From Bacillota bacterium (GTDB taxonomy: Bacteria > Bacillota > Clostridia > Peptostreptococcales > Anaerovoracaceae): 10,489 nucleotides of DNA. Within the stretch, counting starts at the first letter, position 1; every line of letters begins with the position of its first letter. The stretch lies in NCBI GenBank assembly GCA_016287035.1, contig JAEEVI010000052.1, positions 1 through 10,489 of the forward strand, written 5' to 3'. Both the position numbers and the translations under genes were made by a program. Below the pieces are notes generated by a model. The model made no database searches, was not told the DNA's origin, and worked only from the letters and a program-made list of their open reading frames with translations. Positions 1-6,711 of this stretch are shown here, one piece after another.

Positions 1-581
1 CGATGCCAGGGTTGTTCAACGTCGAGAACGCGCTCGCGGCGTGCGCCGTATGCACGCTCCTCGGCGTTCCGTTCGAGCTGGTCGCTTCCGGCCTCAAAAA
101 CGCCCGCGTAAAGGGCCGCATGGAGGTCTTCGAGAACGCGGGAAGGAACGTCACCTGCATAGTGGACTACGCTCACAGCAAGCTGAGCTTCGAGAAGCTG
201 TTCTCCTCCGTTAAGAAGGAATATCCGGGGAGAAGGATCGAGGCGCTGTTCGGCTGCCCCGGAGGGAAAGGCCTTCAGAGGCGCGAGGATCTGCCAGTCG
301 CTGTCAGCAGGTGGGCCGATCTCGTCTGGGTCTGCGAAGAGGACCCCGGAAACGAGAGCGCCGAAGAGATATGCCGCCAGGTCAGCGAAAGGCTCACACA
401 GCTCGGATGCGAGAACGTGATCGTCGTCGACCGCGAGGAATGCGTAAAAAGAGCGGTCCGCGGGGCAGCGCCCGGGACCGTGCTCGTGATAACCGGAAAA
501 GGCCGTGAGGAATACATGCACAGAGGCGACGACTACGTTCCGCTCAAGAGCGACGTCGCGCTCGTGGAGGAGAACCTCTAA
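1..581 (+). CDS. murE: MurE-type Mur ligase, C-terminal part (5' end outside window)
   Basis: This is the C-terminal part of a Mur ligase, the ATP-dependent cytoplasmic enzymes that add an amino acid to UDP-MurNAc-peptide during peptidoglycan precursor synthesis. The frame is open to the left edge with codons starting at base 3. The first ATG (3-5) sits inside the conserved FNVENALAA segment, which lies in the middle of MurE, so it is not the start and roughly 290 residues are missing. Counting from that Met, visible motifs are GRME (38-41), DYAH (55-58), FGCPGGKG (83-90) and GKGREEY (165-171), matching the C-terminal ligase domain. The usual amino-acid-recognition motif DNPR of diaminopimelate-adding enzymes is replaced by EDPG (113-116), and the usual GKGHE reads GKGRE. 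It may therefore be a MurE paralogue or add a different amino acid. MurE-family membership is firm; substrate is not. The stop overlaps the stop of the opposing cardiolipin synthase gene. Confidence 0.82.
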   Translation, partial: MPGLFNVENALAACAVCTLLGVPFELVASGLKNARVKGRMEVFENAGRNVTCIVDYAHSKLSFEKLFSSVKKEYPGRRIEALFGCPGGKGLQRREDLPVAVSRWADLVWVCEEDPGNESAEEICRQVSERLTQLGCENVIVVDREECVKRAVRGAAPGTVLVITGKGREEYMHRGDDYVPLKSDVALVEENL

Positions 582-2056
582 AGAAGCTCCGAGGTGAGCC
601 TTCCGAGAGATTCCTTTATCTTTATCCAGGGCGAGCGGCTCTCGTATTTCAGCTTCGTAAGCTCGCGCGACAGCGACATGTCCGCCCTGAACGCGCTCTG
701 CAGCTTCCCCGCGAATTCATCGCTGTATATTATCGCGTTGGTCTCAAAGCTCAGCTTAAAACTCCTTATGTCGAAGTTCGCCGAACCGACGGAAGACACC
801 TCGCCGTCGACGACGAGCGTCTTCGCGTGCAGGAATCCCCTGTCGTATATATAGACCTTTACGCCGCTGGAGAGGAGCGAGCCGACGTTCGCGTACGTCG
901 CCCAGTAGACGAACGGATGGTCGGGCTTGTTCGGTATCATTATCCTCACGTCGACGCCCGAGAGCGCCGCAGATTTTACCGCCTCGTAGATGCTGGCGTC
1001 CGGCACGAAGTAAGGCGTCTGTATGTATACGCTCTTCTCCGCTCCTGTTATCATCTTGAGGTACGCGAGCTTTATCTCGGTCTCGGGGCTGTCGGGCCCG
1101 CAGGAGACTATCTGGACGGCAGCCTTTCCGACGCCGTCGTCGTCCCTGTATTCCGAGCGGGGGATGACGATCGTCTCGCCGCTCGCGAAGCGCCAGTCGA
1201 GGATGAACCTCTCGTTGAGATCCTCGACACAGCTGCCCTTGATACGAAGATGCGTATCCCTCCATCCCGCGAATTTCCTAGACACTCCGATATATTCCAG
1301 CGCCACGTTGTAGCCGCCGATGTATCCGACGGAATTGTCGATCACGACTATCTTGCGGTGGTTCCTGTAGTTGAGCTTCAGGTTTATCTTTATGTATTTC
1401 TGCGGGAAAAAGTAGGCTATCTGCCCTCCCGCCTCCTCGAGCTTCTGGATGTGACGCTTCTTTATCCCGGCGCAGCCCACGGCGTCGAGCAGGAGGCGCA
1501 CCTGGACGCCCTCCCGAGCCTTCCTCGTCAGAAGATCCAGCAGCTGCAGCCCGAGCTTGTCCGGCTTTATTATGAAGTATTCCAGATTGATCGATTTCTT
1601 CGCGGCGGATATGTCCGCGAACAGGTGGCGGAATTTATCCTTGCCCTGAAAGAACGCGTCGACGCAGTTTTCCTGCGTAAAGCGGGCCATGCCGTATTTC
1701 TGGTTCATCGTGATCAGCGGCATCCACTTTTCCGCGACGGGCGGATCGAACGCGTAGCGCCCGTTTGCCATGTCGTCCATCTGCGTCCCGAGGTCCTCGT
1801 TTATCTTCGCCTGCTCGAAATGGGAGCGGCGGGAGATCTTATACCTTGTTATGTTCTGGGAGAGCATGAAATACGCCAGGATGCCGAAGCCCGGAAGCAG
1901 ATAGAGGACCATTATCCACGCTATGACTGAGACAGCGGGCTTTTTGCGGTCGACGAAAATAAGCGCCAAAGAAATGATGAAATTCAGCGCGTAGATGACG
2001 GAAAGAACCGTCGGCATAGATTCGTATACAGAGCTCATCGCTGACGAAAAAACCAT
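578..2056 (-). CDS. cls: Cardiolipin synthase (phospholipase D superfamily)
   Basis: Predicted 492-residue membrane enzyme that condenses two phosphatidylglycerols to cardiolipin and glycerol, as known for bacterial ClsA-type proteins. Two hydrophobic segments at about residues 14-36 and 41-66 form the N-terminal anchor. Two HKD (HxKxxxxD) motifs follow: H233-K235-D240 in the HRKIVVID segment, with GYIGG after it, and H410-K412-D417 in the HAKTLVVD segment, followed by GSANFDIRS. Both catalytic halves are intact and the length is normal for the family. The start is uncertain. The longest frame begins at 2056, but in-frame ATGs at 2038 and 2017 also precede the first membrane segment, and none has a recognisable Shine-Dalgarno sequence. 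The gene is divergent from the M50 protease gene and convergent with the MurE-type gene, so it appears to be its own transcription unit. The function is well supported, though a PLD-type phospholipid transferase of slightly different specificity is possible. Confidence 0.95.
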   Translation of the reverse strand: MVFSSAMSSVYESMPTVLSVIYALNFIISLALIFVDRKKPAVSVIAWIMVLYLLPGFGILAYFMLSQNITRYKISRRSHFEQAKINEDLGTQMDDMANGRYAFDPPVAEKWMPLITMNQKYGMARFTQENCVDAFFQGKDKFRHLFADISAAKKSINLEYFIIKPDKLGLQLLDLLTRKAREGVQVRLLLDAVGCAGIKKRHIQKLEEAGGQIAYFFPQKYIKINLKLNYRNHRKIVVIDNSVGYIGGYNVALEYIGVSRKFAGWRDTHLRIKGSCVEDLNERFILDWRFASGETIVIPRSEYRDDDGVGKAAVQIVSCGPDSPETEIKLAYLKMITGAEKSVYIQTPYFVPDASIYEAVKSAALSGVDVRIMIPNKPDHPFVYWATYANVGSLLSSGVKVYIYDRGFLHAKTLVVDGEVSSVGSANFDIRSFKLSFETNAIIYSDEFAGKLQSAFRADMSLSRELTKLKYESRSPWIKIKESLGRLTSELL

Positions 2057-2063
2057 ACAGGTC

Positions 2064-2092
2064 AGTTTAACATTTAAAACACCTTGTTACAA
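2064..2092 (-). promoter_or_regulatory. Candidate promoter of cls (weak)
   Basis: Read on the minus strand, TTGTAA (2092-2087) and TAAACT (2069-2064) are separated by 17 bases. Each matches 4 of 6 positions of the standard -35 and -10 boxes. Transcription would start about 2057, almost on the ATG at 2056. That would mean either a leaderless message or use of a downstream ATG (2038 or 2017). This is the best candidate in a short AT-rich region rather than a strong match. Confidence 0.25.
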
Positions 2093-2093
2093 G
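2083..2093. promoter_or_regulatory. Palindrome CTTGT-T-ACAAG, possible operator
   Basis: This is a perfect 5+1+5 inverted repeat in the 83-base divergent region between cls and the M50 protease gene. It covers the -35 position of the protease promoter and the candidate -35 of cls, a position where a bound repressor could affect both. No regulator gene is adjacent, so the operator role is inference from symmetry and position only. Confidence 0.3.
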
Positions 2094-2113
2094 ATGCCCG
2101 CAAATGCTATAAT
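2084..2113 (+). promoter_or_regulatory. Promoter of the M50 protease gene (extended -10)
   Basis: A perfect TATAAT box at 2108-2113 is preceded by TGC (2105-2107), making an extended -10. TTGTTA at 2084-2089 is a 4-of-6 match to the -35 box at 18-base spacing. The predicted start is near 2120, giving a leader of about 20 bases that includes the ribosome binding site. Confidence 0.7.
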
Positions 2114-2126
2114 TAACGTTGTTTTT

Positions 2127-2134
2127 AGAAAGGA
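2127..2134 (+). promoter_or_regulatory. Ribosome binding site fixing the M50 protease start
   Basis: AGAAAGGA ends 5 bases before the ATG at 2140. A TTG codon in frame at 2119 would extend the protein by 7 residues, but it lies at the predicted transcription start and has no binding site of its own. The ATG at 2140 is therefore chosen. Confidence 0.7.
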
Positions 2135-2139
2135 CCCGG

Positions 2140-2898
2140 ATGAAGAGATTTCTGAACAGACCGTATCTGATACTCCTGCTCATACTGATCGCCTTCGGAC
2201 CGCTCGAGAACCTGATCACGGGCGGCGTCAAGGGGATGGTCGACTGGTGCATAGGGATAGCCTGCATGCTCCCGGGGATCGTTATCGGCGTATCGCTGCA
2301 CGAGTTCGCGCACGCCAAGGCCGCCGTCCTCTGCGGAGATCCGACGCCGCTGTACATGGGCCGCGTATCGCTCGATCCAAGAGACCATTTCGATCCTCTC
2401 GGGCTGTTCTGCCTCATCTTCATACGCTTCGGCTGGGGAAAACCGGTCGTGATAAACCCGCAGAACTTCAGGCACACGAGGCGCGACAGCATAATCGTCG
2501 GCCTGGCGGGCGTAACGATGAACCTCGCCGCGGCGGTCGTGTTTTCCGTTATAGTGCGCCTCTTCGCGCTCGCCGGCCTCGAGACTCTGTTCACCAACAG
2601 CGCGCTCCGCATAGCGGCGAGCATCTGCATGTACGTCGTCTGGATAAACCTCACGCTCATGTTCTTCAACCTGCTGCCCGTTCCGCCTCTCGACGGCTTC
2701 GGCGTCGTAGCGGACCTGTTCGACCTGCGCTCCACGGCGATCTACGATTTCGTCTACCGCAACGGCATGCTCATACTCCTTCTGCTGATCATGTTCCGCA
2801 TACCGTCAAGGGTCATAAGCATACCGATCTACTATACGGCGGACTTCATAATGAGCACCCTGCTCCGGTTCCCTTACTGGGGATACCTGCTCATGTAA
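2140..2898 (+). CDS. Site-2 protease family (peptidase M50) membrane metalloprotease
   Basis: Predicted 252-residue polytopic membrane protein of the M50 family, zinc metalloproteases that cut substrates within the membrane. The catalytic motif HEFAH (H54, E55, H58) lies in a hydrophobic segment and supplies two zinc ligands and the catalytic glutamate. The second family motif NLLPVPPLDG (157-166) supplies the third ligand, D165. Further hydrophobic segments are at about 9-20, 35-55, 117-135, 140-160 and 188-200. There is no PDZ domain, as expected for the compact form common in Gram-positive bacteria rather than the RseP type. It has its own promoter, divergent from cls, and is followed by the hairpins at 2917-2975. 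The substrate is unknown. No anti-sigma factor or signal-peptide-like partner is adjacent, so the physiological role cannot be assigned. Family assignment is firm. Confidence 0.92.
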   Translation: MKRFLNRPYLILLLILIAFGPLENLITGGVKGMVDWCIGIACMLPGIVIGVSLHEFAHAKAAVLCGDPTPLYMGRVSLDPRDHFDPLGLFCLIFIRFGWGKPVVINPQNFRHTRRDSIIVGLAGVTMNLAAAVVFSVIVRLFALAGLETLFTNSALRIAASICMYVVWINLTLMFFNLLPVPPLDGFGVVADLFDLRSTAIYDFVYRNGMLILLLLIMFRIPSRVISIPIYYTADFIMSTLLRFPYWGYLLM

Positions 2899-2907
2899 TT
2901 TCTCCGG

Positions 2908-2934
2908 AAAAAAGAAGCGCTCCCGCAGGAGCGC
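2908..2934 (-). terminator. Second (distal) terminator of the der operon
   Basis: On the minus strand a perfect 7-bp stem, GCGCTCC/GGAGCGC (2934-2917), closes a TGCG loop. A C-G closing pair makes this a UNCG-type stable tetraloop. It is followed by TTCTTTTTT (2916-2908). On the plus strand there is no T-tract after the hairpin, so it acts leftward. It backs up the terminator just upstream. Confidence 0.8.
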
Positions 2935-2941
2935 CGGCCGC

Positions 2942-2975
2942 AAATAAAAAAACAGCCCCGCGAGCTTGCGGGGCT
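2942..2975 (-). terminator. First (proximal) terminator of the der operon, possibly bidirectional
   Basis: An 8-bp perfect stem, AGCCCCGC/GCGGGGCT (2954-2975), with a 6-base loop begins 6 bases after the J-domain gene stop. On the minus strand it is followed by G, seven Ts, A and three Ts (2953-2942), a strong intrinsic terminator. On the plus strand it is followed by the weaker TTCGCTTT, so it may also stop transcription coming from the M50 protease gene. Confidence 0.88.
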
Positions 2976-2981
2976 TTCGCT

Positions 2982-3767
2982 TTAAATGAAGAAGAACATG
3001 CAGCCGCCGAGCCCTCCGAAGAGGAAGTTCAGCAGCATCATTATCATGAAGAGCCGCAGCACGGCCATGACGGGGTTCGCCTGAGGATAATGCCTCCTGT
3101 TCTGCTGCGTCTGCCGGGAATACGCCCTGTTGTCGCTGTACGCCCTGTACTGCGTGCTGCTGTACTGCTGGAACAGCGTATGGTACACGCTGTTGGAGGA
3201 ATCGATCTCCATGGCTCTGCGTATGTTCGCGGTCGCCTCCGCGGCGTCGCCGGCGCCGTAGTGCGCGACTGCGCAGACGTAGTACCACCTGTCTGTCCTG
3301 CGCTCCTGCTCGACCGTCTCGAGCCTCGTTATGGCCTGGCGGAACATCCTGCTGTTTATAGCGTCGATCGCGTAATCTATCTCCGGGCTGTCGCCGGGCA
3401 TGTGGTACGGCGCCGTCCTGAAGTTCTGCTGCGCGGCCGCGCCGAAGAACATGTTGAAGAAATCGTCGAAGCCGTAATACTGCGTCGACCAGTCCCCGCC
3501 CGTCCTCTGCTGATAGCGGTCGTATTCCGTCTGGCCCTGCCGGCCTCCGAAATACGGGCTGCTCTGCTGCGCGAACGACTTGTATTTATGCGGATTGCAC
3601 AGCATATCGTAGGCCTCGTTGACCTCCTTGAACTTCTCCTCGGCATTCCTGTCGCCGGGGTGAAGATCGGGGTGGAACTCCTTGGCCTTCTTATGGAAAG
3701 CTGTTCTTATCTGCTCCTCTGTAGCGTCCGGGAATATCCCCAGGACTTTATAAGGATCTTCTACCAT
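2982..3767 (-). CDS. Membrane-anchored J-domain (DnaJ-like) protein with TPR-like region
   Basis: Predicted 261-residue Hsp70 co-chaperone; J domains stimulate DnaK ATPase. The J domain covers residues 4-65 with the essential HPD motif at 32-34 and the usual NEAYDML helix. A Gln/Tyr/Arg-rich linker (about 66-125) follows, then a helical region (about 128-204) resembling TPR repeats, with an A..R.LE / WYY.CA.AHYG.GD..EA pattern. A second Gln/Tyr/Arg-rich stretch and a hydrophobic C-terminus (233-261), likely a membrane anchor, complete it. The zinc-finger and C-terminal substrate-binding domains of true DnaJ are absent, so this is a specialised class III type protein. I associate this layout with Clostridia. 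AGGAG lies 6 bases before the ATG, inside the 13-base gap after miaB. It is the last gene of the operon and its client is unknown. Confidence 0.88.
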   Translation of the reverse strand: MVEDPYKVLGIFPDATEEQIRTAFHKKAKEFHPDLHPGDRNAEEKFKEVNEAYDMLCNPHKYKSFAQQSSPYFGGRQGQTEYDRYQQRTGGDWSTQYYGFDDFFNMFFGAAAQQNFRTAPYHMPGDSPEIDYAIDAINSRMFRQAITRLETVEQERRTDRWYYVCAVAHYGAGDAAEATANIRRAMEIDSSNSVYHTLFQQYSSTQYRAYSDNRAYSRQTQQNRRHYPQANPVMAVLRLFMIMMLLNFLFGGLGGCMFFFI

Positions 3768-3780
3768 CTGATGCTCCTGA

Positions 3781-5112
3781 TCAGCCCCGGTCCGCGGCGA
3801 GCTCGCCGTAGAGGCTGAAAGTCTGGGCTTTTACTATCCTTACGGGCACGATCTTTCCGACGAGCGTTTCGCATGCCGGAAGATCGACCGTCTTGAGGCT
3901 CTCCGTGCGTCCCGTCATCATGGCGGGATCCGTCTTGCTCGGCCCTTCTATGAGGACCGGCAGGACCTTGTCCTGATAGCTCTTTCCGATCTCTTCCTGG
4001 ATGGCGTGTATCTCCGCGATGAGCCTGTTGAAGCGGTCGTGCTTTATCTCTTCGGGGACCTGGTCCTTCCTCTCCGCGGCCGGCGTTCCGCCTCTCACGG
4101 AATAGAGGAACGTAAAGGCCGAATCGTAACGTACGCGCCTTACGAGATCGAGCGTATCCTGAAAGTCCTCCTCGGTCTCGCCGGGGAAGCCGACTATTAT
4201 GTCAGTCGTTATGGCTATATCGGGGCACGCTTCACGCAGCGCGGCGACCCTCTCCAGATACCTTTCTCTGGTGTATTTTCTGTTCATATCCGCAAGGACC
4301 CTGTCGCTTCCGGACTGGACCGGAAGGTGGAAGCAGCGGCAAAGATGCCTGCAGTCCCTGAAGCACCCGATCAGCTCGTCGGAGAGGTCCTTCGGATGCG
4401 ACGTCATGAAGCGTATGCGCTCGATGCCGTCTATTTCGTCTATCATGCGGATCAGCTGAGCAAAGCTCACGCCTCCCGCGTAGGAGTTCACGTTCTGACC
4501 GAGCAGCGTCACCTCTTTGCAGCCGCCGGCGGCGAGACCGCGGATCTCTTCGAGTATCGCCTCGGGAGACCTGCTGCGCTCCCTGCCCCTCGTATACGGC
4601 ACGATGCAGTACGAGCAGAAATTGTTGCAGCCCTGCATTATGCTCACGTACGACTTGAAGCTGTACATGCGCTTCGCGGGGAGCCCTTCGGGGATCGTGT
4701 CGCTCCCCTCCCAGATCTCGGTGATCTTTCTGCGCTCGTCGCGCACGTTCGCGAAAAGCCTCGGAAACTCGCCGATGTTATGCGTGCCGAATATGAGGTC
4801 TACCCACGGATACTTGCTCTTGAGCTTGTCTATGACGCTCTGCTGCTGCATCATGCAGCCGCAGACCGCGACGATCTTGTCCGGATCCTCCTCCCTGCTG
4901 TGCTTGAGCTGCCCGAGCACGCCGAAAAAGCGCTTGTCGGCGTTTTCCCTCACGCTGCAGGTGTTCAGCACGACGACGGATGCCGCGAGCCTGTCGTCTG
5001 TCTGCTCGTAGCCGAGCTCCTCGAGCATGCCCGCGAGCGTCTCCGAATCGCGCTCGTTCATCTGGCAGCCGAACGTCACTATGTTGTAGGTCCTGTTGCC
5101 GGTCCGCGCCAT
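3781..5112 (-). CDS. miaB: tRNA-2-methylthio-N6-dimethylallyladenosine synthase MiaB
   Basis: Predicted 443-residue radical-SAM methylthiotransferase. It adds a methylthio group to i6A at position 37 of tRNAs that read codons starting with U. The N-terminal domain carries the three auxiliary-cluster cysteines C16 (FGCQMNERDSE), C52 (NTCSVRENA) and C86 (CGCMMQQ). The radical SAM cluster is C162-C166-C169 in GCNNFCSYCIVPYTRGRE. A C-terminal TRAM domain covers about 377-440. All cysteines are present and the length is typical. The FGCQMNERDSE signature favours MiaB over the paralogues MtaB and RimO. The ATG lies only 3 bases after the gpsA stop with no clear Shine-Dalgarno sequence. No alternative ATG precedes the essential C16, so translation probably depends on coupling to gpsA. 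Confidence 0.97.
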   Translation of the reverse strand: MARTGNRTYNIVTFGCQMNERDSETLAGMLEELGYEQTDDRLAASVVVLNTCSVRENADKRFFGVLGQLKHSREEDPDKIVAVCGCMMQQQSVIDKLKSKYPWVDLIFGTHNIGEFPRLFANVRDERRKITEIWEGSDTIPEGLPAKRMYSFKSYVSIMQGCNNFCSYCIVPYTRGRERSRSPEAILEEIRGLAAGGCKEVTLLGQNVNSYAGGVSFAQLIRMIDEIDGIERIRFMTSHPKDLSDELIGCFRDCRHLCRCFHLPVQSGSDRVLADMNRKYTRERYLERVAALREACPDIAITTDIIVGFPGETEEDFQDTLDLVRRVRYDSAFTFLYSVRGGTPAAERKDQVPEEIKHDRFNRLIAEIHAIQEEIGKSYQDKVLPVLIEGPSKTDPAMMTGRTESLKTVDLPACETLVGKIVPVRIVKAQTFSLYGELAADRG

Positions 5113-5115
5113 CGT

Positions 5116-6123
5116 CTAAATGATGATATCGTTCTCGTGGCGCCTGCTCCTGCCCATTAACTGAGCGACGGCGTCCTTTGCCGATATCTTTCCGTTGATA
5201 GTGTTGTAAATAGCTTCCGTTATGGGCATCTCTATCCCGATCTTCTGAGCGAGCCTGTACGCGGAATCGGCCGTGTAGATGCCTTCGACGACCATGCCGA
5301 CCTCTTTGACGGCCTGCCGGGGATCCATGCCCTGCCCGATGAGTATGCCGCAGCGCCTGTTGCGGGAATGCATGCTGCAGCACGTGACGATGAGGTCTCC
5401 CACGCCGGAGAGCCCCGAGAACGTCTTGGGGTCCGCGCCGAGCTTTATGCCCATGCGCCTCATCTCGGTGATGCCTCTGGTCATGAGGGCGGCCTTGGCG
5501 TTGTCGCCGTAGCCGAGACCGTCGGATATGCCTGCGCCGAGCGCTATTATGTTCTTGAGCGAACCTCCGAGCTCGACGCCGATTATATCGTCGTTCGTGT
5601 ATATCCTGAGCCTCTCGTCCATGAATATCTCCTGGATCTGCTCCGCGAGCGCGCGCTCGCGCGCGGCGACGGCTACCACCGTCGGAAGGCCGACGATGAC
5701 CTCCTCCGCGTGAGAGGGACCCGAAAGGACGACGTATCTCGCGTCTGGCTTTATGTCGAACGCTATCTCCGACATGCGGCGGAGCGTCTTCTGGTCTATA
5801 CCCTTCGCGACGTTCACGATCACAGCGTCCTTGGGCAGATATCCGAGAGCCTTTTCGAACGCGGAGGCGAAGTGCTGCGCCGGGACCGAGAAGACAACAA
5901 CGTCCGCGCCCTCGAATATCTCGGGCTCCTCCATGCATATATGTATCGCGTCCGGAAGCTTTACGCCGGGAAGATACTTGAGGTTCTCCCTGTTGTCGCG
6001 CAGCGAAGCGAGATGGGCCGCGTCGGCGTCCCACATGCGGCACTCGCAGTCCTTGGTGGCGAGGTGGACGGCAAGAGCCGTTCCCCAGCTGCCCGCGCCT
6101 ATAAATGCTATATTTTTACCCAT
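5116..6123 (-). CDS. gpsA: Glycerol-3-phosphate dehydrogenase [NAD(P)+] GpsA
   Basis: Predicted 335-residue cytoplasmic enzyme reducing dihydroxyacetone phosphate to sn-glycerol-3-phosphate, the backbone for phospholipids. The N-terminal Rossmann fold has GAGSWG (9-14). VAKGID carries K107, LSGPSHAEE lies at 133-141, and the catalytic Lys is K190 in GGSLKNIIALGAG. The substrate-binding region includes GVGDLIVTC (D243) and SRNRR (253-257). All are standard for GpsA and the length is normal. GGAGGG lies 5 bases before the ATG in the 12-base gap after plsY. Its product is the direct acceptor for PlsY, encoded immediately upstream in the same operon. Confidence 0.98.
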   Translation of the reverse strand: MGKNIAFIGAGSWGTALAVHLATKDCECRMWDADAAHLASLRDNRENLKYLPGVKLPDAIHICMEEPEIFEGADVVVFSVPAQHFASAFEKALGYLPKDAVIVNVAKGIDQKTLRRMSEIAFDIKPDARYVVLSGPSHAEEVIVGLPTVVAVAARERALAEQIQEIFMDERLRIYTNDDIIGVELGGSLKNIIALGAGISDGLGYGDNAKAALMTRGITEMRRMGIKLGADPKTFSGLSGVGDLIVTCCSMHSRNRRCGILIGQGMDPRQAVKEVGMVVEGIYTADSAYRLAQKIGIEMPITEAIYNTINGKISAKDAVAQLMGRSRRHENDIII

Positions 6124-6135
6124 TGTTTCCCTCCG

Positions 6136-6711
6136 TCAGAACTTGAGCTTGTTCTCCGTGCCGGCGAACAGGCGGGATATGTTGGTCCTGTGCTTTATTA
6201 TTATGACCGCGGCCATTGCGACGACGTAAAAGAACGCTCCGTGAGCGAACACCAGCGAAGCGAGCGGCGCGGAAGCGGCCGCGCATATGCTCGACAGCGA
6301 AACGTAGCGGCTGACGGCGCATACGCATACGAACACGGCAAGAGCCGCGAGCGCTATCCACGGGCTCACGCCCAGAAGCGCGCCGAAGGCCGTCGCGACG
6401 CCCTTTCCGCCCTTGAATCCGAAGAATACCGGGAATATGTGGCCGAGCAGCACCGCGAGCGCGCAGGCGTAACCGCACTTGCCTCCTCCTATGGCCGATC
6501 CAAGGACGGCCGCCGCCGTGCCCTTGAGGACGTCGACCAGCAGCGTCACGGCCGCCGCCTTCTTTCCGTAATTTCTCAGAACGTTAGTCGTTCCGGCGTT
6601 GCCGCTGCCGTGGCTCCTTATATCGTCCCCGCGCAGACGCCCTATTATTATCGACGGCGAGATGCTCCCGAGGAGATACGCCGCTATGACGCATATCGCA
6701 AATTTAATCAT
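6136..6711 (-). CDS. plsY: Acyl-phosphate:glycerol-3-phosphate acyltransferase PlsY
   Basis: Predicted 191-residue polytopic membrane protein that transfers an acyl group from acyl-phosphate to glycerol-3-phosphate, forming lysophosphatidic acid. The three conserved cytoplasmic loop motifs of the family are present: SGNAGTTNVLR (36-46), GHIFPVFFGFKGGKGVAT (90-107) and HRTNISRLFAGTE (174-186). Hydrophobic segments surround them at about 1-24, 51-72, 78-98, 110-132 and 146-170. The start overlaps the end of der by 8 bases (ATGATTAA contains the start and the der stop), so translation is probably coupled. AAGGG occurs 8 bases before the ATG. The acyl-phosphate supplier PlsX is not in this window. 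Confidence 0.97.
   Translation of the reverse strand: MIKFAICVIAAYLLGSISPSIIIGRLRGDDIRSHGSGNAGTTNVLRNYGKKAAAVTLLVDVLKGTAAAVLGSAIGGGKCGYACALAVLLGHIFPVFFGFKGGKGVATAFGALLGVSPWIALAALAVFVCVCAVSRYVSLSSICAAASAPLASLVFAHGAFFYVVAMAAVIIIKHRTNISRLFAGTENKLKF

Noticed and set aside
3..5. ATG at base 3 as a true start of the MurE-type protein
   Set aside because: It lies within the conserved FNVxNALAA region, which in the family is in the middle of the protein. The frame continues off the window edge.
564..600. Possible terminator between the MurE-type gene and cls
   Set aside because: Only 4-5 bp stems form, and no T-tract follows on either strand.
2119..2121. TTG as the start of the M50 protease
   Set aside because: It coincides with the predicted transcription start and has no ribosome binding site. 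The ATG at 2140 has a good one.
1995..3818. 607-codon open frame on the plus strand across cls, the M50 gene and the J gene
   Set aside because: It runs through a promoter region and two terminators and has a biased, motif-free composition. The real genes overlapping it carry catalytic motifs.
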